A stretch of 64,000 nt of DNA from Schistosoma haematobium (lineage: Eukaryota; Platyhelminthes; Trematoda; Strigeidida; Schistosomatidae). Below, piece by piece: positions 1 to 11,734 of the stretch. The stretch is taken from contig NC_067200.1 in NCBI RefSeq assembly GCF_000699445.3, forward strand, positions 17,428,510-17,492,509. Direction: 5' to 3'. The stretch's first letter is position 1. Each line of letters begins with the position of its first letter. The translations under genes were made by a program, and so were the position numbers. The notes under the pieces were generated by a model. The model saw only the letters and a list, made by a program, of their open reading frames with translations, did not search any database and had not been told where the DNA came from.

Positions 1-172
1 GATCACGAAGAAGAAAGTGCACCTCACACACAAGGAGGTGCTCTGATGCTGTCCAAGGAAGTACGAAAAGCATTTATAGAATGAGAATCTCATGGACCCA
101 CAATCATTAAATGATCATTCAAAACAAAGTAGGAGGATATTACAATGAATGTTATCCAGTACTAGGCAGCCG
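1..172 (+). pseudogene. RTE-type LINE endonuclease fragment
   Basis: Frame 2 reads GHEEESAPHTQGGALMLSKE and continues through a stop codon to a segment ending near MNVIQY. The same order (GHEEE, APHTQG, ALMLSK, ESHGP, IIK, MNVIQCY) is typical of the apurinic-like endonuclease of RTE LINEs in schistosomes, and a second copy of this region lies at 19,940-20,650 on the other strand. At least two in-frame stops make it a dead fragment. It is cut by the window edge, so its 5' extent is unknown. Confidence 0.7.
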
Positions 173-1264
173 AAAATGACGCGCATTTCAAAAGAATGAA
201 TAGCAACTGAGAACAACTGGAACGGATTTTTCGGAATTGAGTTCGATGGAGAATTCTGATGTGTGGCACATGCTCTTCCACCATTCTACTTGTCATTTTA
301 TCTCATCATCTGTATCTTAACAACGTATATTAGGACGTTGAATTTTGAATAAGTTTCATCTGAACAGTTAAATTTCTTTCTCTTTTTCAACGAGATTGTT
401 GGCATCGTGACTTGTATTTCGTTTCATTCATTGCATATAACCTGATCGATATTATTATCTGGTATTTACGAGTTTTAGAGTTATGTCAACCACTTGCTTT
501 ACTGTGAATAAGATCAGCAACTGAATAGTGAATCCGAAGTAACTTCTACAAACGAGAATATGACTGCCGCTTCACCGAAACATAATCCCATAAAGAAATT
601 CTGAAAACTTAATACAGCATGATTATCGAGTAACCCGACCCAGAGCACAAATCAGTGTGTTAATCACTGAAATTATAATGCGTTTGGAACGTATAAAAAT
701 CTAAAGTGTACAACGTTTAACAGAAGTAAATAGTGAAACAAAGATCTACCATCAATTATCAACTAGAACATTCAGTCTAATAATCAAACCACACTATCCA
801 ATATGCGTCCATATAAAGTGTACAAAATTATTAACAATGAGGCATTAAGAACTCTATGCCCGACAACGCATCGGTATTTGTTATGACCAGTGAATTAGTG
901 GCGAAGAACAATAAGATCGTTCAGACATTATTTTCATAATTTCACTACAATCGCATCTTCTACATTACGTTCGCCGGCTTCCCATCATTCAGTTAAAATA
1001 ACAGTCCTAAACAAAGCAATCAACCCATGTCATCTTGTCACATTCACACACACTTCTATTGAGGCCATCAAGAAATAACAGGAAATCCAAATTCAAATCA
1101 ACAGCTGGTTACACACGGCAGTTTCGGTTGCGTTTGGTTTATCTCAGGGTACTTATTGAGTATTTGTTTGTAGTAGGGATCGATCATGTACCTTACTGTG
1201 ACTGGAGATAATCTACACCGGAAAAATAATTTATACAAACAGATAAATCATTGTTTCTGTCAAC
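173..1264. other. No recognised content
   Basis: AT-rich sequence without a long open frame, a recognisable domain, or an obvious repeat shared with the rest of the window. Confidence 0.5.
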
Positions 1265-2272
1265 TTACATCCATTTGCGCGTGTCGATGAGTAAATTATG
1301 GTGTTGTAGCAGGTCTACACCAATGATTGGCATAGAAGTATCTGCAACAACGAAAAGCCAGTGGATAGGTTTGCGTAGACCCATGTTAAGGTAGACGTAC
1401 CTTTTACCATATGTGGCGTTAGGTTTGCCGTTTGCCGCCTGTAAGTTGAAAACCGGTTCCTGAAGTCGGTAGTTAGGGTTCACTGGAAGAACGCTAACTT
1501 CTGAGCCAGTGTCTACGAGGTAGCGAACTTTCGTAATCACATCAGTGACCTATAACAGACGGCTGTGTTTGCCGGCTACAGTTGCCGTTGACGTGTGCAG
1601 GCTGGGAAGTTTCCTGAAACGTTGTTCATGTCGGTCTGTTTGGATTTTGGAAAATTGCAGGGTTCTCTGCAATTTCAAGATTTCCTGTACTGATCATGAT
1701 ACCAGCACCAGTCGAGATTTTCTGTTCCTCGTGTTCTAGAGACAGATTGTTTCCGTAAAGAACTCCTTCAAGGGGTCAGTGTATGACATACTTCAGTATG
1801 TCACTTTCACTAAGAAAACCTCAGCGTTAGAAAATCTAGTGATCTCTAGAATGCGGTCAGCGGATGCAGACAACTTGTTGTTTTGAAACGAGACAAGCAC
1901 AGCTTGCAACTGTTGAGGAAATTTAGACAAGAAATGTTGTCTGAACAGCTCATCATCGAATGTACTTTGACCAATTACCTCTCTCATTCAAAACAAAATG
2001 TCTGCCGCAGAATCATGTTGCAGGTCGATGTTATTAAAGAGTTGATCTAACCTTTGTTGATCGGTTAGATCTCCGCGTCTCAGAATAGACCGTTTCGGAG
2101 ATTCGTAAGGTCCCGAAATATCACTAGCAAACATACTAGGTGTGACGTACCAGTTGAAATCGCGCGATAGTGCTCTTGCCACTACGAGAAGTAGTGCACG
2201 TTTATGAGTCACGCCGTGCTCGTAGAAGTCGGCCTCTGAGTAGCAGAACCAGGCTTCGATTTTGTCGGCCAA
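1265..2272 (-). pseudogene. CsRn1-like LTR retrotransposon gag-protease relic
   Basis: Read on the minus strand, 2272-1988 and 1987-1793 form one gag frame interrupted by an in-frame TGA. It carries ADKIEAWF near the start and a DLTDQQRLDQLF segment, both typical of CsRn1-clade Gag. Next, at about 1708-1660, comes a C-x2-H ... C-x3-C pattern (CWYH then CREPC), the unusual CHCC Gag motif of that clade, also broken by a stop. Last, at 1540-1265, is a retropepsin with the active-site motif VDTGSEVSVLP and a later IIGVDLL. Order and strand fit a gag-protease region. The stops and frame changes show it is dead, and no LTRs were recognised beside it. The clade assignment rests on motif recall rather than a search. 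Confidence 0.75.
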
Positions 2273-3229
2273 AATGGTATTAGTTGAAATGGAAGTGATG
2301 TTATAGTCTTGAACTTAGGAGTCTGTTCTTTCATGGCAAATATGAAGTACAGGAATGAAAGAGGATACAAATATTCAAAACCACGAAAAATAACAAAATG
2401 TATGACAATTAAAACAAAACCATGATATATGAAGTTCCAAAAAGAAACAAACACTCGGTTTACAAGTTGGTGTGCCAGATCACGTCGGCTCATCAATGAA
2501 GGTACCACAGGTATTTCTGGTTTGACAACACTTTGTCCAATAACACCTTCTATAATTGAATCGTGCCCACCCAGTGAAATAAAAGTCAGAAGCGGGGAGG
2601 TTCGAAGATATATCTGATAGGTTATAAATATATGGGGAAGCGACTGATGTAAACTGGCTGGCGGCTTCATGAGAAGTTAAGCAAGGCGTTCTCACTTGTG
2701 ATCTGGTGCGGATGCACGACCGAGAGCCTTCAGCTAGGTGGGTCCATGAAAATTAATGTGGTCAGCATACAAGACTTACAGAGCTATTGATTTTAGTGAT
2801 TTATTTACCGCTACAGCTTTCGAAAAATCACGCCGACAACCGACCATGGAAACGAGAAACAAAAACATAAAATATAAAACCGTTACAGATAGAAAAACGT
2901 GAATTGGAAATAAGTGTCACAAAAGTGTTAAGAAGATACAACCAAAATAATAAGTAAACTAGAACTCAGAAGTCCATGTAAACGCTTGGATGTGCCATAC
3001 AACAATGTGAGTCGATTACATGCTATAGGATCGATTATGATTGAAAATGAAGCCATTTGCTGAAGATGACAAAGTAGTATGGTGTGATATACAAAATGGA
3101 ATCCGACATGAAGAAGGTAATATTAAGGAATGCTAGATGAACAAACATAGACCTCACAGGTAGGTATATTTTCGCACTTGAGCCTTATATGTATAAAAGA
3201 TTAAAAAGCAAGAGGATAAACTGGCTCAG
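2273..3229. other. No recognised content between two retroelement relics
   Basis: Open frames here (for example 2670-2209 minus) show no conserved motif. No reverse transcriptase was recognised between the gag-protease relic and the RNase H-integrase relic. Confidence 0.45.
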
Positions 3230-4745
3230 GTATCTGCGTTGATGTACCCGAATCCCCTTTCCCCATTTTCTTTGATGTTGGTTGCTTCGGACAAAGCAGT
3301 ATGTGGTCCCCTTAAATAACTGGTTGAGAAACTCCTGGAAACTAATAGCTTTCTTGGCAAAAAGACTCGCTGCAGCAGAGACAATTTATCCTACCTTCTG
3401 ACGAGAACTTCTCGCAATCTACCTAAACATTAAGTATTTCCGACACATGTTAGAAGGCTCACACCTCATAGTTTTTACGGATCACTATATAATCACAGTT
3501 CACAAGTGATATCTGATATGTCAAAGATCAGGATAATCAGGCGGCAGATGTATTATCTTGACCATAAATGAACGTCAATCAATAGTCTACAGTAAATTTC
3601 GAGACATTGAGAAACAAACATGTAGAGTATCAAGATTTACAACGCCTCATTACAACAAACAATTTGTAGTTTCAAACTAAAGTAGTCACTATCGCCTATT
3701 GATGGTATTCTGATTTATTGTGACACGACCTTGGTTATACCTCCACCTTTCGTTCCCAAAGGTATGTGAAGATCAACATTTAATAACTCTCTTTGTCTCA
3801 TCCTGGCGCAAAAGATTCGACTAAACTAATCAATGCAAAACATGGCCAACTTCACAAAAGGATGTACACAAACGGGTTAGAGTGTTCGGTAAGGCAACAG
3901 TCAAGAGTGAACCGTCAAACAAATTCACCCATCTGCGTTTTCTCACAACTAGTTGAGCGTTTTGCCCATGTGCATATCGACTAAGTAGGCCCTTTACCGC
4001 GTTCCAACGGTTTTGCATGTATAGATGGACTCACGAAATTCCCTATAGCCATACCGATAACGGACATCACAGCCGGAACATCGGTTAGGTTTTTCATGCA
4101 GAACTAGGTGACCATTTTTGGTACACCTATAACAATAACGACGAATAGAGGAGCACAACTCGAAATCGAACTATTTAACAATTTAGCTAAACTTTTAGGC
4201 TCCAATAGAATACCTTGTGCTGCATATCACCTTCAGGCTAATGAGACGGTAGAACGATTCCACCGTCAACTGAAGGCTACACTTATATCACACTCAAACC
4301 CCAATCAGTGGACAGAAATCCTGAGATTAGTTATGTTGAGAATACGAACAGACGTCAAGATTGACTCACAGTGTTCAGCAACGAAACTAGTTTTCGGGAC
4401 GACTCCGAGTGAGTTTAATAGTGACAGTAAAAGCGTGATTTAGAAAATTGCGCAGACCAGCTAGGGGACCACATGTCCAAACTCAAACCAATTAATACAC
4501 GTGAACAATCGCTAGTTGCATATGTACCTAAGGATCTCAGAAATTGCACGCACGTCTGGATAAGGTGCGAAAAAATAAATTCAACGCTTAGCCTTCCATT
4601 TAAAGGTCCTTTCAAAGTTACCTCGAGAAATCTGAATATTTAGTGATAAAGAAAACAAGGAAACATCGACTCTATAAGTATTGATAGGCTAAAACCGGCT
4701 TATCTAGAAAATGAACAACCATATGTGTTGTTAGACCGCGGCTAC
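3230..4745 (+). pseudogene. CsRn1-like RNase H and integrase relic
   Basis: Plus-strand remains of the 3' half of pol. At 3270-3560 an RNase H can be followed across frames (LMLVASDKAV, then FTDH-like and ...QAADVLS-like traces). At 3790-4090 comes an integrase start with a degenerate zinc-binding region and the first catalytic block, read as FAHVHID before a stop. From 4108 to 4440 there is an uninterrupted integrase core with FGTPITITTNRGAQ (second catalytic Asp changed to Asn in this reading) and ETVERFHRQLKATL carrying the catalytic Glu. A C-terminal domain with VPKDLRNCTHVWIR and a frameshift near 4620 follows. The same C-terminal domain recurs at 15,815-16,156. Multiple stops and shifts mean no function. 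Confidence 0.8.
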
Positions 4746-5374
4746 GATGTAGCACGTATTATTAGCGTTTACTTGGAAGCAGGAGAGATCTGAAACAACA
4801 ACATAACCGTCAGGACCGGTAAATGCCTCTGGAGCAAGAACGTGACGTACTAGCAAAACAGATATATATTTTTGGAAATTGAAAGACGTGGTTGCGGTAC
4901 AAAAAATGAAAAATAATTACAAAATAGTTTTATCCATTGTTCTTCAGGTTCAGGTTACATAGGACTTGTTCCTCTTCTTCCATCACATTCACTCTTTGCT
5001 GCTCTGCAATAATAAAAAAAACAGACTAACATTAGTAATGTCACATTTAATGTTTTTCGATAATGTTACAACGAACACGGTTATAAAAGGCTGTCACCAT
5101 AGACTCAATGTCATATGTTTGATTGAGTTCAGTGAGGAGTCCAACTTCTGGCAAACTCAAACATGTAAATATGTACATATACATAATCAAATTAGAAATT
5201 AGTATAAAAGCCTCAATTTTCTGAGTTCTTTTTCCCTAGAAATGAATCAAGGATAACAAAGGTAAAAAGACGCTCTATTCATCTACTTAGTAAAGAATCC
5301 ACGGTAAAGTAAACATTCAACTAAAATTGTAACTCAATTCATGTCAAATCTATTTGCGCTGAAAACAAACTATT
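4746..5374. other. No recognised content
   Basis: AT-rich stretch after the integrase relic. The 78-codon open frame at 4966-5202 has no recognisable motif and looks incidental. Confidence 0.45.
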
Positions 5375-5449
5375 GAGAGAGAAGGAAAGAAAGAAAGAAC
5401 GAAAGAAAGGAAGAAAGAAAGAAAGGAAGGAAGAAAGAAAGAAAGAAAA
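5375..5449 (+). repeat. (GAAA)n microsatellite
   Basis: About 75 bp of GAAA/GAAG units with a GAGAGA start. It lies 5 bp before the TGTAACA end of the degraded inverted-repeat element copy. Confidence 0.95.
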
Positions 5450-5454
5450 CGACG

Positions 5455-5563
5455 TGTAACATTTTAGGTTTATTAGTTAAGAGTTGACCTCAAACAACTA
5501 AGTAGATGTCAAAACAATAGAGCTCAAATATTCATTCACTTCCTTATTTCTTATAAGCATTAA
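5455..5563 (-). repeat. Degraded end of the inverted-repeat element seen at 15,761-16,245
   Basis: Starts TGTAACA and reads through a diverged version of the 54-bp terminal repeat (GTTAAGAGTTGACCTCAAAC against GTTAAGAGTCGACCCCAAAC). It then continues into TATTCATTCACTTCCTTATT, which is the reverse complement of the right-hand interior of the 15.8-kb element. It therefore represents an older, inverted, truncated second copy and supports TGTAACA as a true element end. Confidence 0.75.
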
Positions 5564-7695
5564 ATATTCCATTCTCTTTTATTGAATGTTGAAAAGCTTT
5601 GTGTGTTTGAACAGGTAACCTCCCACTCCACTATTACTGTCCTCAGATCACAATAAACACGTATTCACTACTTGTCTAGTTTATTCTATCAATCGAATGA
5701 GGTTTATATTCAGGCACAAAATTTCTAATCCGATTAATGATTTGGAATTATGTGGATCATTTTACTTTTTAAAACAATATGTGATTATGAATTCGTTTAG
5801 ATAATGCATCATTATCTATATTGAATATATTCCTTGAATATTGTCCACAATAATGAAAGCATCAAGATCATTATATTGATAATATTAAATAAAAGATTTA
5901 CAGCATTATAGTATTGTGAATAAATCATTCAATTATGAATTCACCTACACTTCCATGAATACAAATAACAGTGAATTTAAGTGGTATGATTCATTATAAG
6001 AATATTTTAACTAAATTATTCTCACAATTCTCGATGGACTTTTGATTAGAACTATTAAGTAACTTGAAACTATTTAGTGAGGAAGAAGCAATAAAATTCA
6101 ACGTCAGAAAATGTGTTACTTAAATAGAAATAAAGTAGTTTAAATATTATTTGAAAAGTGTTTTTGCAAAATTGAAACCTACCACGTATTTTAACAGATT
6201 TTGTTATCTTACTTTTTATTGGTTATATAATTCTATGGATTATAATTATTTATACAACACAGTGTAGATTCAGTTCCTATGTTTAGCCCGTATAACTTAT
6301 TCTAGCTTCTGAACAGGTCAATTTATCTATTCTTCTTGAGTCACCTTGTTAATTATTCAGTTATTAACCCTGATTGTTTTTATATGAACGCATGTGTGTG
6401 TGTACACTTCTTATCCTATTCATCACATATCTGTAATTTATTTTTATGTGACTATAAATATTGCTTAACCCTTGATTAAATGGAGTTGGGCTTACCAGCC
6501 TTCTCCACTGCGTGTCATTTCGCTTCTCTCTCTTCTATTCGCTCCATCACTCTTATTTCCTGTCCAGATCAGTGAGTGTACAAAATTCATTCGCGTATTT
6601 GGCTTATTTATTACCGTTATTCACCAACGCTATTTAAGTCGATCAAATATACAAGGATAGCCAGGATGTATATTTTGGCAACAATCACTCATATGATTAT
6701 AAATGGAGTCAGATCCCGAGCCCCTAAAACATTTCATTATCCTTGTTTTATAAACTGCTGTCACCTGTTCTCATATTTTTCATAGATCCATGTAGATAAT
6801 ACTGTTCCATTAAAGTAAATCCTAACGAAGTTCTAGTTAAAAACAAGAATCCTCTTGTTATATTAAACTTTCTTATGTTTGATCCTACTACGTAAAAGTT
6901 TTTGTATATATAATTTATGAAATCAAGTCTAAAATCCGCTAACTAACAAATTTGGCAAAATCACTGCATTATATATTTTGCTCCTATTTCATAGGCTTAT
7001 CCGGGTTGCTTATAAAAGTATAAGAAAAGGAGTGTTTCATGGTTGTAGAGTGAAGCGGTCGTCGCCCTCATCTCAGATTATGTAATTTACAAAACAGTTT
7101 TCTGTATAGTAGCCTGCTTCTTATTGGTTTCGAAATATCAGTTGTCATCGTACTACGTCTATTATTCTAGACTTCTGAAGGACCAACTCTCAAGGGAAAA
7201 ATTGGTCGCTATTCGGGACTCAAGTTCTCATATATCACATCCTCAGCGTTCACTGAATGGCGGAACACCCTCACATCTATTGAAGGTCAGCAGTCGCCTG
7301 GGACCCTAACCAAGCATAAAGCACTAGACATCGAAATTAGCCAATTTATCAGAAATAAGAGAACGGATTAACAACTGCAAAGTTACAATTCGGGTCAGGA
7401 GAGAAAGCATCCGAAAAAACACAATAGACGACCGTACAGCTACGGATAACAACCAATCAAATCCCAGGTCAACAGAACAAGCCGTTAGTCAATGCTAGAG
7501 AGATCCTAATAACTCTATTTGAAGTACGTGTCGATTATGTTGTTCAGAACAATGAAAGGTTCACAACCAATCCACCCAGCTCGTAGATCACAAGTCTAAT
7601 AGTGTTTGTTAAGTTCATTGTGTAGGCTTTACACACAAACACATCAGACAGAATTGTGGTATACAGCCATCTTTCCAATGTTCCAATCAAGAATG
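5564..7695. other. No recognised content
   Basis: AT-rich DNA. Several 60-70 codon open frames exist, but none has a recognisable motif or a convincing splice context. Confidence 0.45.
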
Positions 7696-7790
7696 AGCTA
7701 ATCAGTCACCCGATTTCAGCATTACTTTTCAGTTTTACTATCGATGACATTTTGCAAATTGCTCTGAAAGTTCGTGGATGTGCATCTGTT
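7696..7790 (+). pseudogene. Short RTE reverse transcriptase remnant
   Basis: The reading HPISALLFSFTIDDILQIAL resembles the RTE reverse-transcriptase block that precedes the YADD box (PISPFLFNFAIDDI in related copies). A related stretch plus YADD is seen at 27,495-27,660. Only about 30 codons are recognisable and both sides are lost. Confidence 0.45.
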
Positions 7791-9109
7791 GTCGGCAAAA
7801 ATACTTCTATCTTGGGTAAGCGACCGACTTTTCTCAATCGTGTGATAATAAACGAGCTAACCAAACCACATTCAATCAGTTAGCAATTAATGTTCGAAAA
7901 TGTCTACATTACACTTTTGAAATGAAGAGTATTTCTACAAGACTGATATGAACCTCTGTGTGCACTCACATTTCTCAATCATAGTCGAAAAAATCACATA
8001 TTTGAATTATTGTGAGTGGTGATGGCAGATAAGATCAATCAACAACTAGGTCATGTCAGTGACTTGTCGATAAGGATTTAACTGTCACATAGAAACAAGT
8101 AAATGAACTCGGAACTAGTCGCAGACCCAAAAACAATTAGCCAGCCATATCAAACTTAATATCAGATTTCAAACATGATTTGGAAGGTTTTGAAGTGATA
8201 ATGCCTAAATTTCAGACTACGAATAAAAGACCCAGAAACATTAAAAGTTACAGGTTTGTTTAGAAGATACATGGAGTTTCCTTTATGTTCAGTCGATGAA
8301 AATATCGATTATCACCAAGTTGCACATATCCTTGCTGTTTGATTTTGTTAAAGAATTACTTTCTCTTCGATTTTTTTGTCCACTAAACTAGCGTTATTTA
8401 GCAGACTATTATCTGGTCGTTGGAAGAATACCTAAACTTCATAGAATTGTGACCTACTAACGCTTCTAACTAAAATAGGTGACTGACTGGTTAAGTTTGT
8501 AAGTAGATAAACTTTATCAACTAAAATAGGTAACAAGGCGTATACATATACACAGTCAACGGTTACTAGATAATGTATAGGACCATACTAGGAAGTTGAA
8601 ACCGTATTGCCATTGGATACCAAGACATCTTCCCACCATCATCGTCAGAAGTTCATACTGTTAATCCGCATTGTAAGGGTTGCGCGTTCAGTCTCATTGA
8701 TCCAGTGTTTCAGAGAACTCAATTCCCTTCAGTATTTTTTGTACTACCTTATCTTCCAAGTTGCGAGTGCTTGCTAAAACAGTTGATAAACCTTTGATTC
8801 TACAATGTAAGTAGACATTCTTTACAAATGCGAAACTAGAAATTCTTCGCTGGTCATCAACAAATATATCAGCCAACTTAAAAATGTAGGGTGGATAGTT
8901 GCTAACCATTTGAAATACATACAAAAGCCAAGAGGATAAGCAACATTCGATAAATGACGACCCATATAAACTTATCCATAATTAAATTCCTTCGCTCCCC
9001 AATAAAGTTTTATTTTTACTGCTGGCTCCGATCCTAAACACTTTTTTCTCACGCTTCATTTGGGTTTACGAACTATCATTCTTGCTCCGCTAAGACTGCA
9101 ATTCAAACT
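7791..9109. other. No recognised content
   Basis: No conserved domain was found. The 76-codon minus frame at 8924-8694 and a weak CATACTAGG...GAAAC string near 8584 were examined and not accepted. Confidence 0.4.
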
Positions 9110-10130
9110 ATATACCAAATCCCCCAACGTCCTAACCTTATGTGAAATCGGATAACAGGCTTTATTAACTAGAACTCGTGAACCTTGTACCATTGACAAA
9201 TGCTGCATCTCCAAAACGGGGTTTAAGTGGGGCCATTCATTCGACCTCATCTAGTCAATATAGAGAACCAGTGAGACTTATCCTTCATATCCAGAAAGAT
9301 GAGTTTACGGGGAAGTTTCTGACCTCCGTCGGAAAGTGATTGTAGCAGGTGATGTTAATGTCTGAGTAGGTAGGTTATAACAAAACGAGAGACACTGAAT
9401 TGATTCTGTGACGACTGTCCGCTCCGACCATGATTAGACAACCGTCTTTTCCAGCAAGTATCAATTATAAGCACAAGGCGAATCAACGTCTGACACGACC
9501 TGCTCAGTCAATGATGGACACAAATAGACGATATCACCACTAAACACCATTGAAGAGATTGGACAGGTTGTCGTTTTTTCTGGTACATATGTTTGGTCTC
9601 TTTTCATGAGTACAGACACATGTTTGCCTGTTATATTGTAATTAAAATAACCACAGCATTATGACCCCTTATGGTTCCTCGATGAAGAATCCAAGAGTAT
9701 ACTTCAGAAACAAGCATTTAGTCGACCATTGAAACAAGTCATAGCAACACAACATGGGATGATATCAAGAGAGACATAACACCAACCAGTGACTTGACCC
9801 AGAAGGGCAAGAAAGACCGATACATGTCACCAGCAACAGTAGATGGGTAGAAACTCATCCTGTGAAGCTTTGAACACGAAAAGGTCACCAAGAAACTGAC
9901 AAAAAGTATGTGGAGCCACCTTAAGGAGTAGTGGAAATGAAGCAGATAGAAAAACTAGCGACTACAATCGACATATCTGTTTATACTTTTCGGAGAAACA
10001 AGTACTTGGAAAAAGACGATGACAGGGGTTTGGAGCGATGGGCAGAACACTTCAAGGAACAGCTCGACAGAAATCCGAGTACCTTCGATTCCCACATAAC
10101 TTGAGTGAGACACATTTGACGCTTAAATTA
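9110..10130 (+). pseudogene. RTE-type LINE: endonuclease to linker region, decayed
   Basis: Pieces of one LINE frame can be followed on the plus strand across many stops: LILHIQKDEF near 9280, a GDVNV-like endonuclease block near 9350, WTQID-like text near 9510, and a linker that ends in LERWAEHFKEQLDRNPS at about 10,030-10,080. The last block is the conserved segment just before the reverse transcriptase in schistosome RTE elements. No reverse transcriptase follows, so the element is truncated as well as full of stops. Confidence 0.65.
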
Positions 10131-10224
10131 GGCCCAATGGAAGAAAACCCAATCATTATGGACAACCCGAGTAACAATGCTAAGGATAGTAATAAATATA
10201 TTTTTATATCCCAAGTAGAAAAAT

Positions 10225-10290
10225 TGTATCTCTGACGTTTCGAGACCTAATATAAGCCACTTCTTCGAAGTAAATAAAATGTTGAAGGTA
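10225..10290 (-). ncRNA. Possible decayed hammerhead ribozyme (Penelope-like type)
   Basis: On the minus strand the order is TTCGAAGAAGTGGC, a short hairpin, then GGTCTCGAAACGTC. This parallels the hammerhead core CTGANGA - stem II - GAAA followed by a minimal stem III and GTC, as described for Penelope-like elements. The first two core bases are changed (TC for CT) and stem II pairs imperfectly, so catalysis is unlikely. No Penelope reverse transcriptase was recognised nearby. Confidence 0.3.
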
Positions 10291-10833
10291 TTTTCTGCCT
10301 TCTGAACGTAAACTTGTACCTTAAGGTTGATACGCGCCAACCGTCAGACTAATGACAAGTAGTGACGTAGTCGATTGCATCGACGACCCCAGAAACCATG
10401 TTGGGACGGTATCTAAGAGATTCTATGCACTAATTTTAAAAATCTACCTATGGATTAAGATATCTATTAACTGAACAGAGAATGAACTGCAAAATAGACC
10501 TCCGTATTACTGTATTATTGTGGCATTTCATAATAGTAATTTAAAGTTGCACGCTTTGATCGTAGGTGTTACGTTGTATCATCTTCAATACTATTATCTC
10601 GGTTCTTCTTATACCTTGCTGATTTCATCTTGACGTTGCGATGCGATATAGTAACTCGGGCTGACCCATATTTGTGCTGGACTTTCCGTTATAACTGATG
10701 CTCTAGAAAATGTTGCTAGCAATATTTGACAGGTTAATATTAATGGTTTTCAAGTAGTGTAAAAGGAGCCTAAGCGGTATTGATAAAGAGTTGAAAGAAA
10801 AAAAAGATCTTGAAAATTACCAAGCGCAACTTA
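10291..10833. other. No recognised content
   Basis: Spacer downstream of the L7 gene. No domain, repeat or RNA motif was recognised. Confidence 0.4.
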
Positions 10834-10839
10834 TTTATT
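10834..10839 (-). terminator. Polyadenylation signal overlapping the L7 stop codon
   Basis: The minus strand reads ATT TAA ATAAATAAG. AATAAA begins on the last base of the stop codon, which implies a 3' UTR of only about 10-30 nt if it is the signal used. Confidence 0.65.
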
Positions 10840-11734
10840 TAAATCATAGCTTTAAGTAATCGATTTATGTAGGTTTCTCGGTTGCCAAAATCACCACCTT
10901 CGACAAAGTGCTTTCCTTTCTTGCGAAAACCACCACTAGGATTGTTCAACTTGAATGTCCATAGAAGAGCAACAGCATGTTTGAAGTTTGGTCCAACTGT
11001 ATATATTTCATGTACAAGGTCCTCAACGCATATTAAACCAAGATGTCCAAGTTTGTGTTCAATTAGCTCATTTGTTAAAGGGAGCCGTGTACCATGGTAC
11101 TTACAAAATCCGCGTTTATAAATGAGTTGACGAATAATTTTAAGACTAGGGTAACCCCAAGCGACGTATGGATCAATTATTCGAAGCATGTTAAGAGTTG
11201 CCTGTACGATAATGATAAGCGAAAAGCAGGAACTACCTTATTTAATCGCACAAACATCCCGTTGTTGATTTGCCGAAGGCGAAACAGCTGCATGGTCTTT
11301 CTTGGGCGTGGGTGGACACCGTTAATACCCCGGATTCGCACGACAAATGCGAGTTTTGGTTCAGCTGGGACATAAAAGTCCCCCGTTTTTTTAGCATTAC
11401 GCTGCAACGTGATTTCCCGCTTTGCCATTCTGCGGTACTCCTGAAACAGTCATTATGTTACACAGAACTTACATGCATGTATTTCTCCGCCCGCTGCTTC
11501 ATGAGACGTTTTAACCGCATAAAAGTTTGTCGACGTACCACCTTTTTGCGAGCCACTGTAATCAATTTCCGTCGTCTAATCTTTTCCTTCAAGCGGAGAC
11601 CTTCTGGCTTCTTAGGTCTCTTGGGAGTAGCTGACTGAGCATCAGTTTTCTTTCTAAATACGAACAAGAAATGTGGAGTTAGTGTAAGTAGCAAATCTAT
11701 TTACAGAGCCAACGATTATTACTTTTGCAGACAT
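10839..11734 (-). CDS. RPL7: 60S ribosomal protein L7 (uL30 family), four exons
   Basis: Encodes a cytosolic large-subunit ribosomal protein. Exons on the minus strand: 11734-11723 (MSAK), 11649-11473, 11440-11237 and 11201-10839, giving 251 residues against 248 in human. A basic N-terminal arm ([16 protein letters not shown]) is followed by EYRRMAKRE, then [19 protein letters not shown], the core of the uL30 fold, then [19 protein letters not shown] and [12 protein letters not shown] near the C terminus. Introns 2 and 3 are 32 and 35 bp with GTAAGT...CAG and GTAGTT...CAG ends. Intron 1 (11722-11650) is less certain, because two AG acceptors lie four bases apart and only the second keeps the frame. 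An AATAAA overlaps the stop codon. All residues I could compare with the family are plausible and there are no breaks, so I take it as functional. Confidence 0.95.

Noticed and set aside
2209..2695. Long minus-strand frames beside the gag relic
   Set aside because: They overlap the gag frame or follow it without shared motifs, and their composition is consistent with chance.
8581..8640. CATACTAGG...GAAAC string resembling a hammerhead 3' core
   Set aside because: No CTGANGA partner, no tRNA-like head and no SM-alpha tail nearby. The match is too short.
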